64,000 nt of DNA, taken from NCBI RefSeq assembly GCF_009884975.1, contig NZ_CP041970.1, positions 1,364,001-1,428,000 of the forward strand, in the 5' to 3' direction. Numbering within the stretch: position 1 is the first letter of the stretch; each line of letters begins with the position of its first letter. This stretch comes from Acinetobacter dispersus (GTDB lineage: Bacteria; Pseudomonadota; Gammaproteobacteria; Pseudomonadales; Moraxellaceae). Below are positions 6,856 through 16,845 of this stretch, one piece after another. A program made the position numbers and the translations under genes. The notes under the pieces are model-generated. The model did not search any database. It was not told the origin of the DNA and worked only from the letters and a program-made list of their open reading frames with translations.

Positions 6856-8181
6856 ATGCAATATGAACAGATCAAACAACTTGCAGCAGAATATCCTATT
6901 GTTAAAGACTTAATTGAACTAAAAGAGACGATCTGGTTTAACCCGTCATTCACTACACTTGAGCAAGGCTTGCCCTATGTTAGGCTGACACAAGCCGATA
7001 TTGATGATGCACGGGACCGTTTACAGCGTTTTGCACCCTACCTCATGGCGGTTTTCCCAGAAACGAGTGTAAGCAAAGGCATTATCGAATCAGAGCTGAT
7101 CGATATTCCGAATATGCAGCAGGCACTTGAAACGCGCTTCTATCAGAAAATCACAGGCAAACTATGGTTGAAAAAAGACAGCCATCTCCCCATTTCTGGA
7201 TCAATTAAGGCCCGTGGTGGTATCTATGAAGTGCTTTTTCGAGCCGAGCAACTTGCTCTACAAGCCAATCTGCTCAGTATTCACGATGATTACTCCAAAC
7301 TGAATAGCCCAGAATTTAGAAAGTTTTTTAGTCAATACAGCATCGCGGTCGGCTCAACAGGTAATCTCGGCCTCTCGATTGGTATCATGAGTGCAAAGCT
7401 CGGCTTTGATGTGACCGTGCATATGTCAGCGGATGCAAGACAATGGAAGAAAGATAAGTTACGTGCTCATGGCGTAACGGTCATTGAGTACGAGCAAGAC
7501 TATGGTGTTGCAGTAGAAGCAGGCCGAAAAGCAGCATTAGGAAATCCAAAGTGCTTTTTTATTGATGATGAAAACTCTAAAACCCTGTTCTTAGGTTATG
7601 CCGTTGCAGGTGAACGTTTAAAGAAACAGTTGGATCAACAGCGTATTGTTGTGGATGAAGATCATCCTTTATTTGTTTATTTGCCTTGTGGTGTGGGTGG
7701 CGGGCCTGGTGGTGTTGCATTTGGTCTAAAAATGGCCTTTGGCGATCATGTCCATTGTATCTTTGCTGAACCTACCCATTCTCCGTGTATGTTACTTGGT
7801 GTCGCGACTGGCCTACACGATGAAATTTCAGTTCAGGATATTGGCATTGACAATATTACTGCGGCAGATGGTCTCGCAGTGGGCCGTGCGTCAGGCTTTG
7901 TCGGCCGTGCCATGCAACGATTGTTAGATGGTTTTTATACGCTGGATGATCAAACTATGTATCGCTTACTCGGCATGCTTAACCAGTCCGAAAACCTAAA
8001 ACTTGAACCGTCTGCACTGGCAGGTATGCTAGGGCCAGTTTTAGTCAGTAAGTATCAAGATTATAAGAATCTACATCAATTGACTGAACAGCAGTTACAG
8101 CACGCTAATCATATTGTATGGGGAACAGGTGGCGGGATGGTACCCGCAGAAGAAATGCAAAATTATCTGGCAAAGGCTTAG
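6856..8181 (+). CDS. dsdA: D-serine ammonia-lyase (D-serine dehydratase)
   Basis: PLP enzyme converting D-serine to pyruvate and ammonia in the cytoplasm. With the ATG at 6856 the protein is 441 residues, and the Schiff-base lysine falls at K118 in SGSIKARGG, the register known for E. coli DsdA. Other hallmarks are [11 protein letters not shown], the glycine-rich phosphate loop [17 protein letters not shown], and the C-terminal WGTGGGMVP. An upstream TTG would add only four residues. No dsdX transporter or dsdC regulator lies beside it, so uptake must be served from elsewhere. The call is very secure. Confidence 0.95.
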   Translation: MQYEQIKQLAAEYPIVKDLIELKETIWFNPSFTTLEQGLPYVRLTQADIDDARDRLQRFAPYLMAVFPETSVSKGIIESELIDIPNMQQALETRFYQKITGKLWLKKDSHLPISGSIKARGGIYEVLFRAEQLALQANLLSIHDDYSKLNSPEFRKFFSQYSIAVGSTGNLGLSIGIMSAKLGFDVTVHMSADARQWKKDKLRAHGVTVIEYEQDYGVAVEAGRKAALGNPKCFFIDDENSKTLFLGYAVAGERLKKQLDQQRIVVDEDHPLFVYLPCGVGGGPGGVAFGLKMAFGDHVHCIFAEPTHSPCMLLGVATGLHDEISVQDIGIDNITAADGLAVGRASGFVGRAMQRLLDGFYTLDDQTMYRLLGMLNQSENLKLEPSALAGMLGPVLVSKYQDYKNLHQLTEQQLQHANHIVWGTGGGMVPAEEMQNYLAKA

Positions 8182-8196
8182 AGCCCTCTTTAAAGC

Positions 8197-8230
8197 ATTC
8201 CAACAGCGTGAAAAGCCGCGTTGTTGGAAT
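8197..8230. repeat. Inverted repeat between convergent genes
   Basis: ATTCCAACA (8197-8205) is complementary to TGTTGGAAT (8222-8230), with extra GCG/CGC pairing possible in the loop. There is no T run on either side. It may be a weak terminator for dsdA and the convergent 8255-10087 gene. Confidence 0.4.
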
Positions 8231-8254
8231 CCTGATATGATCTATTTAAATGAA

Positions 8255-10087
8255 TTAAAAACTATATTTAAAGGCAAGCGATATAAAGTCTCTATCATCA
8301 ATGGTACTAAACTCATTTGAGCCAAAAAAGTTTTGATAGATCACTTCTGCTGAATATTTTTGTCGAAAATTGGCTGAGACTGCCGCTGCCAGACTCATTT
8401 GCCCTTGCTGAAAGTTCTGGCTATAGCCAGATAGATCATGGCGGAAAGTTAAACTGGGGCTAATTACTGTTGCAGGTAAAAGGTCTTGATAACTTAAGGC
8501 CGCGCGTAGGCGATAACCATAGGACCATTCACTAAAAAAACCGTCTTTATTACAATAACGTTCATTCAAACGATCAACTGCACCATTAGGCAGGTTTGCT
8601 GTTCCATAAGGCGTACACTTAAAGTTTCCTGTTTCCGGATCATAAGAGCCTGTTGATAGCTCACTGCGACCAAAAACCCCAACCCGCCCAAAACGATGAT
8701 TGCCAATATTGGCGATATGATTCACAGCAAATTCAGCACTCCAAGACAAGCGATTTGCTTTTAAAATATCTGTCATAGAATCACTGGCGCCGATGGAGAA
8801 TTGTGTGACAGGCAGCCGTACATAACCTTGCAAATACTCGCCCAATTCAGCAGCAACACCCGCAGGTTTGAGTGGCGTTTCTTTTGAGAGTACCTGAGCA
8901 TAGACAATATCAGTTCCATTCAGCTGTAAGGGTTGATTGGGCTTGTAGCTCAATTCACCAAACAGCTGCGTTGTGCCTACTTTTCCACTCAGGCTTAGAC
9001 CGTACATTTTGATATTTTCAGGATAAATAGAGAAAAACCGTGCCGTTTTAAAGTTATCAACGCCAGCAGCAGTCACGGCGGTCCCATTGAAGTTTGCATT
9101 ACGATGATGATAATTGGCGAAATAAACACCCAATTCAGCTTGATTCAGGCTCGATAAATTTCGTTTCAGTGCAACACCATATTGCCCACTGTCTTTTGCA
9201 TAATGACTGGCTGAACGAGGGATATAAGTTTGCGCCTTGGCAGCAGTTTCAGTTAACTTGTCACCCGGTGTCACGGTTAACATAATCGGTCCACAATTTT
9301 CGGGAACAAAATCTGAAATTGCAAAAAACGTCCCACAGCCATCTACCACCGACGGTCTAAATTTGAATTGATAGAATCCTTCTAATTTTAAGTTCGGCTG
9401 AATCACGGCTTCAAAAGACAACATCTCGACCGGAATCACCCGTTCCTTGGCTTCACTGGCAGGTCGATTGATGGCTGCAAAATCAAAGGCGCTGACCGAG
9501 TTCAAGCCATTTTGGAAAAATTGGGATTTCCCCCAATTCAAGCGATGTTTACCCAGTTTTAGGTTGAGAGACTGCTTGGAATCAAATTCGATATTTTTCC
9601 AGAGATAGGCATCCCATAGTTCAATCCCCTTAAACTTAACCAGACTAGGCCACTCAGCATCATCGAAAGGCTTTAAATCACCTTCCCCAGTTTCATAGGC
9701 ATGGTCATACCAGTATTTCACGCTCAACACCGCACCTTGCTGCGCTCCGTTTAAACGCAATTCGGTTAAACCTTTAACCATTTGTGAAATGGCATCACCG
9801 CGATCGAAGTTGGCACGTCCATCATCACCGTTAATATCTACACTCATGCCATTTTTGCCAATATGATTGGCATCGGGTTTATATAACAATGCAGCTGATG
9901 GCGCTTGGGTACTCCAACTTGCCCCCAGAGCAATCGTGGTATTACTCTCTAAACGCCAGTCTTCATTGATTTGATAACTGGCTGCTGAAGCATCTGAAAG
10001 TGAACACAGCAGTCCCAGCAACACAGTTATTGGGGCTAAGACACTGGCGATTATTTGTTCATTTGAATGTTTAACATGACAAACCAT
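8255..10087 (-). CDS. DUF1302 family outer-membrane protein
   Basis: 610 residues. An N-terminal signal peptide (hydrophobic IIASVLAPITVLLGLLCSLS, cleavage near ASA-AS) is followed by a beta-rich body with alternating aromatic strands ending in a terminal Phe, as in outer-membrane proteins. The WRLESNTTIALGASWST start and RFDWGKS-like HRLNWGKSQFFQNGLN motif fit the DUF1302 family, often found near catabolic or steroid/aromatic genes with DUF1329 partners. No DUF1329 gene is present here. The start at 10087 has GGAG seven bases upstream. Role is likely outer-membrane uptake or export of hydrophobic compounds, which is inferred. Confidence 0.8.
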   Translation of the reverse strand: MVCHVKHSNEQIIASVLAPITVLLGLLCSLSDASAASYQINEDWRLESNTTIALGASWSTQAPSAALLYKPDANHIGKNGMSVDINGDDGRANFDRGDAISQMVKGLTELRLNGAQQGAVLSVKYWYDHAYETGEGDLKPFDDAEWPSLVKFKGIELWDAYLWKNIEFDSKQSLNLKLGKHRLNWGKSQFFQNGLNSVSAFDFAAINRPASEAKERVIPVEMLSFEAVIQPNLKLEGFYQFKFRPSVVDGCGTFFAISDFVPENCGPIMLTVTPGDKLTETAAKAQTYIPRSASHYAKDSGQYGVALKRNLSSLNQAELGVYFANYHHRNANFNGTAVTAAGVDNFKTARFFSIYPENIKMYGLSLSGKVGTTQLFGELSYKPNQPLQLNGTDIVYAQVLSKETPLKPAGVAAELGEYLQGYVRLPVTQFSIGASDSMTDILKANRLSWSAEFAVNHIANIGNHRFGRVGVFGRSELSTGSYDPETGNFKCTPYGTANLPNGAVDRLNERYCNKDGFFSEWSYGYRLRAALSYQDLLPATVISPSLTFRHDLSGYSQNFQQGQMSLAAAVSANFRQKYSAEVIYQNFFGSNEFSTIDDRDFISLAFKYSF

Positions 10088-10317
10088 ATCATCTCCATAT
10101 CGATATGATGTATGAATAATTGACACCTGACCCATTCAGCAAAATGCAATCATTTCAGGTCATTCTATTTTTGTTTTAAGCACACAAGCTAAAACCCCGC
10201 CTTCCGATGGGTCTTTATGCTTTAAGGCGTGCTGTACTTACATACGAAATCAAGAAAATCTAGCCAAACATGGTTCGGCATAAGACAATGTTTTAGGTTG
10301 ATTTGTAGCAAGATTAA

Positions 10318-10911
10318 TTATGCAATCAGGCTCGGTTGATCGACCTTACAATCCAGTTGCTGAATTAATTGTTCTGCCTGAGGCCATGGACCAAACCCAG
10401 ATACAGGATTGAGATGCCCGACAGAACCTAAATTAATCAATACACTGCCCCATGTTTTCGCCATTGCCGCCACGGCATTAAAATGCGCTAATGGATCATT
10501 AACACTAGCAGCCACAATACTTGGAAATGGCAGCACTTGATTAGGCAATGGCGACCATCCTGCTTGTCTGAGCATTTTGGGCGAAGGATAATGTTCTGGC
10601 CAAACGTCATTCAAGTCAGGTGGTGTCACCAACAATGCCCCTTGAATAGCGTGTTGATATCGCGCGGCCCAATGTATCGCCATCAGTACCCCTGCGCTAT
10701 GCGCCACCAGAATCACTGGACCTTGTATTTTTTCCAGTTCAGCCTGTATCGCAGCAACACGTTTTGCACAGTTGAGCTTATCTTCTTGCAAAGGAGGCAC
10801 TGAACGGACCTTGGCTAAGCGTGTTTCTAAAATGGTTTGCCAATGCGAAGCCATATGGTCACGCAAACCAGGGATAATTAAAACCGTCGCCTCTGTTTGT
10901 ATTTTTTCCAT
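10318..10911 (-). CDS. RBBP9/YdeN family alpha/beta hydrolase
   Basis: 197 residues. Family motifs in order are PGLRDHMASHWQ at the N-terminus, the nucleophile elbow HSAG (VAHSAGVL), the acid in ASVNDPLAHF, and the catalytic His in VGHLNP. These small serine hydrolases are cytoplasmic with unknown natural substrates. It lies about 230 bp upstream of the DUF1302 gene on the same strand. The ATG at 10911 is preferred to an upstream TTG. The family is secure, the substrate unknown. Confidence 0.88.
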   Translation of the reverse strand: MEKIQTEATVLIIPGLRDHMASHWQTILETRLAKVRSVPPLQEDKLNCAKRVAAIQAELEKIQGPVILVAHSAGVLMAIHWAARYQHAIQGALLVTPPDLNDVWPEHYPSPKMLRQAGWSPLPNQVLPFPSIVAASVNDPLAHFNAVAAMAKTWGSVLINLGSVGHLNPVSGFGPWPQAEQLIQQLDCKVDQPSLIA

Positions 10912-11211
10912 CTTTACACCAATCAACCCTTGTTTTGATAAAAATAACGGGGACGCATCACGTCATATTCAACATAGAGGGCCAATAGAATGTCCGATAT
11001 ACATGGCACGACAGGCACTTTTCATTTGATGACAGCACGCTTCAAACGATCTCATATATATCAATATGCTTAGCAGAAAAAGTCGCTTCAAAAACAATAA
11101 TCATCATGCCAACATCAATTTATATAAGCCTTAGTGCTTTTCTAAACAGCATATTTTAGTTATAAATAATGCATAACTAGGAAGGTTATTTTAAAAAATC
11201 GGGAGATCAGC

Positions 11212-12228
11212 ATGGTGCCACTCGCCCATACTGCTGTGCTTAAAAATTATTTAGCTGTCAGCCAGCAATTAGACCTGAATCCATACCAACTGTTGTCCGA
11301 TGCAGGCATCTATCCTGCACAGCTACAAGATAGTGCACAGCGTATTCCCGTAGACAAAGCGGTGACGCTACTGGAACAATCAGCACAGTTAAGTGGTTGT
11401 GAATACTTCGGGTTACATATGGCAGAACAACGCCAACTCGCAGATTTTGGTGAGCTGAGTTTATTATTGAGTTATCAACATACCTTGCGTGATGGCTTAT
11501 ACACCCTTGTGCAGTATCGAAATCTAATCAATAACGCATTGGAAATGTATATTGAAGAAGTCGGTCATACCGTCATTATTCGAGTCGAGGTGATTACGAC
11601 AGCAACAGAGTACAGTCGTCAAGCCATCGAGCTTGCTTTAGGCATCACCCACCGCTTCTGTGCTGCTTTTTTGCAGAAATGGCATCCTTTGAGTATTCAT
11701 TTTACCCATGATGCCCCGCATGATACGGCGATGCATCAACGTATGTTTGGTTGTTCGTTAGAGTTTGGCAGCGAATTTAACGGTATTGTTTGCAATGCAA
11801 CAGAATTAGATAAAACCAATCCACATGCCAATACCACGATGCTGGCACATGCCAAACGTTTTCTTGAAACGGATCTATTGCATCGTGAAAGTGAATCTTC
11901 AATTATTTTTGATATTCGTAAAAGTATTCATCTGCTGTTACCGATGGGACGGGCCACGATTGATCAAGTCGCCCATACTCATGGCATCAACGTCCGTACC
12001 CTACAGCGCCGACTGGAAGCTGCACATACCAACTTCAGTGTGTTGATCAACGATGTACGTCGTAATTTGGTTTTTCGCTATCTAAAAAACCTGAATTACT
12101 CTCTAGGACAGGTCTCGGATATTTTAGGTTATTCAATGCCAAGTTCATTTACCCGTTGGTTTAGCAGCGAATTTGGTATGTCACCCACCACTTGGCGGAA
12201 TAATAACAAGACAGTTATGAAGTCCTAA
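11212..12228 (+). CDS. AraC-family transcriptional regulator (OruR/ArgR-like arrangement)
   Basis: 338 residues. An N-terminal effector domain (about 15-200) has the PVDKAVTLLEQSAQLSGCEYFGLHMAE segment typical of the arabinose-operon-regulator N-domain. A C-terminal double helix-turn-helix (about 235-335) carries NVRTLQRRLEAAHTNFSVLINDVRRNLVFRYL and LGYSMPSSFTRWFSSEFGMSPTTWR. GGGAG precedes the ATG. It is divergent from the hydrolase at 10318-10911 and may control it and the DUF1302 gene, which is inferred from layout. Confidence 0.9.
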   Translation: MVPLAHTAVLKNYLAVSQQLDLNPYQLLSDAGIYPAQLQDSAQRIPVDKAVTLLEQSAQLSGCEYFGLHMAEQRQLADFGELSLLLSYQHTLRDGLYTLVQYRNLINNALEMYIEEVGHTVIIRVEVITTATEYSRQAIELALGITHRFCAAFLQKWHPLSIHFTHDAPHDTAMHQRMFGCSLEFGSEFNGIVCNATELDKTNPHANTTMLAHAKRFLETDLLHRESESSIIFDIRKSIHLLLPMGRATIDQVAHTHGINVRTLQRRLEAAHTNFSVLINDVRRNLVFRYLKNLNYSLGQVSDILGYSMPSSFTRWFSSEFGMSPTTWRNNNKTVMKS

Positions 12229-12240
12229 ACACAAGGTTTA

Positions 12241-12272
12241 GAGATCAAAGCCGACTACTTGTCTTTGATCTC
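12241..12272. repeat. Perfect inverted repeat between convergent genes
   Basis: GAGATCAAAG (12241-12250) and CTTTGATCTC (12263-12272) form a perfect 10-bp stem with a 12-base loop. It lacks a T tract. It may serve as a weak terminator for the AraC gene and the convergent YeiH operon. Confidence 0.5.
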
Positions 12273-12301
12273 GACAGCATATGATGATGAGGTATTGCCC
12301 T

Positions 12302-13306
12302 CTAAAACATCCAATGCATCAATAGTAAGACCAATACCACCAAGAAAATGGTTTCACCCAGCATCAGTAAAATCGGCTTGATTCCAACAGAAGCCAGTTC
12401 CTTCAGTTGTGTTTTCATGCCTAAGGCACTAATTGCAATCACTAAACACCATTTCGATAATTCATTCACCCCTTGCTGTAGCATGCTTGGAACCCAACCC
12501 GTGCTATTGATACAGGCAAGAACTAAAAAACCAACGGCAAACCAAGGCAATAAAGGTGGATGTTTGCCTGTAGCGTCTCCACCTTGCATACGCGTGATCA
12601 TTGCCGCACAAATAATGACAGGCAATAACATGGCAACCCGCATCAATTTAACTACAGTTGCAGTATCACCTGTTTCTGGCGACATGCTATAACCCGCGCC
12701 TACAACTTGTGCGACGTCATGGATAGTTGCCCCTAAAAACACACCTGCCTGCTGTGGCGATAGTTCTAACCATCGTGCAATCATCGGATAAACAATCATA
12801 GCCAAAGTGGACAATGCAGAAACACCAATGACAGTGAATAAAGTGGCTTTTTCTTTTTGAGGATGTTGAGGAAATGCAGCGGAAAGCGCCAAGGCTGCTG
12901 ATGCACCACAAATTGCAGTTGCACCGCCGGTCAGCATTCCAAAAAGTTTTTTAAAACCTAGAATTTTAGCCGTGATCACTGAAACTGAAATCGTAACGAT
13001 CACCAATGTCATTACCAGTACAATCGGTTGCCAGCCCAACGCGGTAATTTGTCCTAGCGTAATCCGCATCCCCAACAAGGCAATCCCGATGCGTAACACT
13101 GTTCGTGCCGTAAATTCGATGCCTGCTTTACATTGACTTTCACTAGAAAGAAAGTTCAAACCCATTCCCAACAGCAAAGCAAATAACATCACAGGTGCAC
13201 CATAATGCTCTGAAAGAAAACAGGCTGCTGCTGCAACAACGGTACTGACAATAAGACCTGGCATCAACTCACGGGTACGCAGACGAAAATCCATGAATTT
13301 AGTCAT
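12302..13306 (-). CDS. YeiH / UPF0324 family putative sulfate exporter
   Basis: 334 residues with about ten hydrophobic segments. Family landmarks are the N-terminal PGL, GAPVMLFALLLGMGLNFL, VLRIGIALLGMRITL, the central TGGATAICGASAALALS and a LGATIHDVAQVVGAG segment. UPF0324 proteins are predicted anion (sulfate or sulfite) exporters, and the TauZ type occurs in taurine clusters. It is the last gene of the seven-gene operon and overlaps the Rieske gene by 8 bp. The transport function is inferred from family context. Confidence 0.85.
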   Translation of the reverse strand: MTKFMDFRLRTRELMPGLIVSTVVAAAACFLSEHYGAPVMLFALLLGMGLNFLSSESQCKAGIEFTARTVLRIGIALLGMRITLGQITALGWQPIVLVMTLVIVTISVSVITAKILGFKKLFGMLTGGATAICGASAALALSAAFPQHPQKEKATLFTVIGVSALSTLAMIVYPMIARWLELSPQQAGVFLGATIHDVAQVVGAGYSMSPETGDTATVVKLMRVAMLLPVIICAAMITRMQGGDATGKHPPLLPWFAVGFLVLACINSTGWVPSMLQQGVNELSKWCLVIAISALGMKTQLKELASVGIKPILLMLGETIFLVVLVLLLMHWMF

Positions 13307-13625
13307 TGTTTTCTCCTGTATCTATCAGGATAAATAGCTGCGCTGCATCGACTTCAACCGGATAGGTCGCCACTTTTAAATGCTTTGAATTCAACATATA
13401 TCCCGTCGCCAGATCAAAAACCAAACCATGGGCACAACAACGAATCGCTTGCCCTTCTAATTTGCCGCTAAATAAAGACGCACCTTGATGTGGGCAGCGA
13501 TCCTCAATCGCATAAAACTGTGTACCAATATGAAACAGTGCAATATTTTTCCCCTCAATTTGGAGAAAAGCTCTCGCACCTGATACAGGGATTTTTTCTT
13601 GTGGAACCTGAAAACGAATAGTCAT
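13299..13625 (-). CDS. Rieske [2Fe-2S] ferredoxin-like protein
   Basis: 108 residues with a complete Rieske cluster motif: C44-P-H46 and C63-x2-H66 (CPHQGASL and CCAHGLVF). It is small and soluble with no oxygenase domain, like the ferredoxin components of ring-hydroxylating dioxygenases or NirD-type proteins that keep the cluster. No Rieske oxygenase lies nearby, so the electron acceptor is unclear. It starts 5 bp after the DsbA-like gene and overlaps the exporter gene, which shows co-translation within the operon. Confidence 0.88.
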   Translation of the reverse strand: MTIRFQVPQEKIPVSGARAFLQIEGKNIALFHIGTQFYAIEDRCPHQGASLFSGKLEGQAIRCCAHGLVFDLATGYMLNSKHLKVATYPVEVDAAQLFILIDTGENND

Positions 13626-13630
13626 TGCCC

Positions 13631-14278
13631 TTATCCTTGTACCACCAAGGCTTCTAACATGGCTTGATAGAGCACATCGACTGAATGTGCACCAGCCAAG
13701 TTCAGGTAACCATCAAAAATAAAATAAGGCACGCCATTTGCTCCTGTATAGGTCGACTGAAAAGACGGGTTGACTTCCGACCATCCACGGCCCTGTTCAT
13801 TCACCGAGTAACCACATTGCTTGAGAATCCTTTGCAACACAGCGCTATCTCCCAAGTTTTCACCTGCTTCAAAATAGGCAGCAAAAAGCTGTTCCAATAA
13901 ATGCTCTGCTTGCTGCGCTGTTCCCAGTTTTAAAACGCTTTGAAACAGATGATGCGCTTGAGCCGTATTTGGCATCCATTTGATTTTTTCAAAATGCAGC
14001 TCGACACTAACTGTCTTGGCTGCCTGACGCACTTGGGTTTGGCGTTGTTTTACAGCGTCTAAACTGCCCAATCGTTTTTCATAGAACAGTTTGAAATCGA
14101 CACCCGCTATCGGAATCTCAGGGAGTAACTGCATACCATGCCAATGTACAATGACTTCAACTTCAGGATCACTTTGCTGTAATTGCGCAATTGCAGCCTG
14201 TAACTGACGTTTTCCGATTAGGCACCACGGACAAATAAAATCAAAAAAGACATCGATATTTAATTCACGCATCATCAT
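13631..14278 (-). CDS. DsbA/FrnE-family oxidoreductase
   Basis: 215 residues of DSBA-like thioredoxin fold. The active site CPWC (about residues 16-19) lies in DVFFDFICPWCLIGKRQL, and the C-terminal cis-Pro region is GVPYFIFDGYLNLAGAHS. This subgroup (FrnE, 2-hydroxychromene-2-carboxylate isomerase relatives) is cytoplasmic; no signal peptide is present. Three ATGs in a row begin the gene, and the first overlaps the stop of the MFS gene. It could act as a disulfide reductase or glutathione-dependent isomerase in the pathway. Family sure, role open. Confidence 0.87.
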   Translation of the reverse strand: MMMRELNIDVFFDFICPWCLIGKRQLQAAIAQLQQSDPEVEVIVHWHGMQLLPEIPIAGVDFKLFYEKRLGSLDAVKQRQTQVRQAAKTVSVELHFEKIKWMPNTAQAHHLFQSVLKLGTAQQAEHLLEQLFAAYFEAGENLGDSAVLQRILKQCGYSVNEQGRGWSEVNPSFQSTYTGANGVPYFIFDGYLNLAGAHSVDVLYQAMLEALVVQG

Positions 14279-15615
14279 TTTTCTTCCGCACCACTTGAAC
14301 CAGTGCTGTCTAGATTGGGTAAAACTGCTTGCTCAGTTAACCGTGCAATATCTTGGTGGTAGTAGTTTTTGGCATAGAGAAACACGGCTGCTGCGACCAT
14401 ACTGACCAAAGGCATCCATTGAAAGGCATGATCTAAACCAATCACATCGGAGAGCTTGCCTATAACTAGAGGGCCAAGTGCCAATCCCAACAAATTATTG
14501 GCTAAGGTTAAGGTCGCGAAAGCTGTACTGTGGACGCTGTTATGGGTGAGATTGGCCACCATTGCACTGGATGGGCCATTGGTTCCCAGCGCAATAAACA
14601 TCCCCATGCATATCAGCAACAATTGGGATTTTCCTGCAGGCATTGCAAACGCAATCGAAAGTAGTACGCAACTCCCGAGACAGTAGCCAATTGCTAAACT
14701 CACCTTACGGTCTGGGCAGTTTTGACCAAAGCGATCACTGAGCATGCCGCATAGAATGCTCCCGACCGCACTACACAGTACAATCACGGCGGCTAGCACA
14801 CCTGCAGAATCAGTATTCATGCCGTAATAACGATTTAAATAACTCGGCATCCACACAATGACGGTGCCGCCAACAAACAGTTGAAAGCCACTACCGATAT
14901 AGGTTGCGATCACTGATCGACTTGAATAAATCGTGCTTAAACATTGTTTGCTCTGTTGCTGTTTCTGAGTGTTGTGGGATGTTTTGCTGCTTAGATTGAC
15001 TCTTTTTTCTTTAACCACCATGGGATAGAGCAAAGCCAAGATCAAACCAAACAATGCCATACCACCAAATGCCCAACGCCAGCCAAAATGCTCTGCCATC
15101 ACACCGCCCAGTGCCATCCCGAGAAATGAGCCGAATACCCCACCTGCCATAAATGCACTGGCCAGCGTAGCTCGCATTTCGCGTGGAAAAATCGCCACTA
15201 CCACTGCAATGCCAACACTGCCATAAGCAGCCTCACCCACACCGACCATAAAACGGGCCACAAACATTTGCTGATAGTTTTCAGCAACAGCACAACCCAA
15301 AGTCGCTAAACTCCATAGCACCGCCATAATGACTAGGCTTTTCACGCGTCCAAAACGGTCGGCCAGTAAGGATAAGGGCAAAGTTAATATCCCGACCATC
15401 AGCGCGACAATACCGCTTAATAAGCCGAGCTGACTATCGGTCAAGGCCCATTCAGTTTTAATCAATGGAAATACGGCATTTAACACTTGCCGAGACATAT
15501 AGTCTGAAATCAACAAGCCAAATGTCAGTGCAAATACCAGCCACGCATAACTGCGCGGGACATTCGTTGAGGTATCAACATGATCCGTATGTACGGTATA
15601 TGGATGAGCACCCAT
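14275..15615 (-). CDS. MFS transporter (metabolite:H+ symporter type)
   Basis: 446 residues with about 12 membrane segments and a loop of polar residues (near 200-225) between the two halves. Motif A appears as LADRFGRVKSL after TM2 and again as LSDRFGQNCPDRK in the second half. AAGGAGG lies upstream of the ATG. In this operon it probably imports the substrate handled by the dioxygenase and cleavage enzyme. The specific substrate cannot be read from sequence. Confidence 0.88.
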   Translation of the reverse strand: MGAHPYTVHTDHVDTSTNVPRSYAWLVFALTFGLLISDYMSRQVLNAVFPLIKTEWALTDSQLGLLSGIVALMVGILTLPLSLLADRFGRVKSLVIMAVLWSLATLGCAVAENYQQMFVARFMVGVGEAAYGSVGIAVVVAIFPREMRATLASAFMAGGVFGSFLGMALGGVMAEHFGWRWAFGGMALFGLILALLYPMVVKEKRVNLSSKTSHNTQKQQQSKQCLSTIYSSRSVIATYIGSGFQLFVGGTVIVWMPSYLNRYYGMNTDSAGVLAAVIVLCSAVGSILCGMLSDRFGQNCPDRKVSLAIGYCLGSCVLLSIAFAMPAGKSQLLLICMGMFIALGTNGPSSAMVANLTHNSVHSTAFATLTLANNLLGLALGPLVIGKLSDVIGLDHAFQWMPLVSMVAAAVFLYAKNYYHQDIARLTEQAVLPNLDSTGSSGAEEK

Positions 15616-15732
15616 AGCAACCTCCTTGTATTGTTATGATTTATATTTTTGATTGCAGTACGTGGCTTGCTATTTGAATACGCTTGCTGCGTACTGCATT
15701 TATTGTGACATTCAATCCATTGCTGCTCAGAC

Positions 15733-16785
15733 TTAATGGCGCTGAGGTACACCTTTTTGTTTTGGTTGGCGGTTTGGTGACATACCATTAGCCTGCAAAG
15801 TTTCTTCAATACTTTGATATTGCACACCAATCCGATAGATTTCTCGTGCCTCTGGGCCTGTTGCCACTTCACGACCTAATTCATGTGCAATACGTACAGT
15901 TTGCTGAATTTGTTGTACAGATGAGAAGCGCTGACCACGATGATCGATAATGGTATCTTCATTACCAACCCGTGCATGAAAACCCATCGCCATCGACATG
16001 GTATTGAATGGCAATACATTTTTAAGCAATGACTCCGAAGTCAGGGTGCAACCATCTGGTACACGATGAATAAAATTAAAGAAATTAAATGGATTTGGCC
16101 CATCGAATCCGCCGCCAATTCCAATCCAAGTCAAATTCAGTGGCCCCATGTATAGGCCCTTACGTACCATCCGTTCTAGGGTCTCTAGGCCATGCATTCC
16201 AGTCAGTTGAAAATGCGGTTGAATATTATTTTGGCAAAGACGTTTTAAATGCTCTGTAACCCACGCAGGTCCAGCCGGAACCGTCATTTCAGCATAAGCT
16301 TCCTGAATTGCAGGATGTGCCAAAGATGTGCCTTCCAAATATTCTGGATAGAGCAACTCCATAATATTCATTTGTGTGGTGTTAATTGCGACCGTGACCT
16401 GATCAGGTTTTGGTGTTAATTCAGCCAGCATATGACGGGTATCATCACTCAGCCACAAAGCTGCCTCACCTTCGCTTTCAGGTGCAAAGGAGATCGAGCC
16501 ACCGACTTGAATGATCATCTCGGGTACGGCTTCACGCACCCCTGCAATCAGTTCATTAAACTTGGACAACCGTTTAGAACCCTTACCATCCAGTTCACGC
16601 ACATGCAAATGCAGCACTGTTGCACCAGCCTCATAGCATTCCACCGCTTTCTGAATCTGCTCATCCATGGTCACTGGAATATCCTCGGGAAAGTCTTCTG
16701 GCATCCACTCTGGGCCATAGGGCGCAACGGTAATGACCACTTTTTCCATATTTTCTGGGTGCAAAGAATCGTCAAAGAATTGCAT
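15733..16785 (-). CDS. Beta-keto acid cleavage enzyme (BKACE, DUF849)
   Basis: 350 residues, TIM-barrel zinc enzyme family that condenses a beta-keto acid with acetyl-CoA to give acetoacetate and a CoA ester. Visible are the N-terminal VVITVAPYGPEWMP (in place of the usual N-G), the zinc-binding HLHVR (H59, H61), a GGSISF loop, and a glycine-rich IGIGGG segment. The ATG at 16785 is chosen because AGGAG lies 6 bases upstream; the one at 16791 is too close. Family members act on keto-aminohexanoate, dehydrocarnitine and others. The substrate here is unknown and probably set by the neighbouring dioxygenase. Confidence 0.87.
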   Translation of the reverse strand: MQFFDDSLHPENMEKVVITVAPYGPEWMPEDFPEDIPVTMDEQIQKAVECYEAGATVLHLHVRELDGKGSKRLSKFNELIAGVREAVPEMIIQVGGSISFAPESEGEAALWLSDDTRHMLAELTPKPDQVTVAINTTQMNIMELLYPEYLEGTSLAHPAIQEAYAEMTVPAGPAWVTEHLKRLCQNNIQPHFQLTGMHGLETLERMVRKGLYMGPLNLTWIGIGGGFDGPNPFNFFNFIHRVPDGCTLTSESLLKNVLPFNTMSMAMGFHARVGNEDTIIDHRGQRFSSVQQIQQTVRIAHELGREVATGPEAREIYRIGVQYQSIEETLQANGMSPNRQPKQKGVPQRH

Positions 16786-16845
16786 GTGCATCTCCTGTTT
16801 GTATTTTATAAAACGGTATTGAATTAAAAAGCTTGGATTTGGAAT

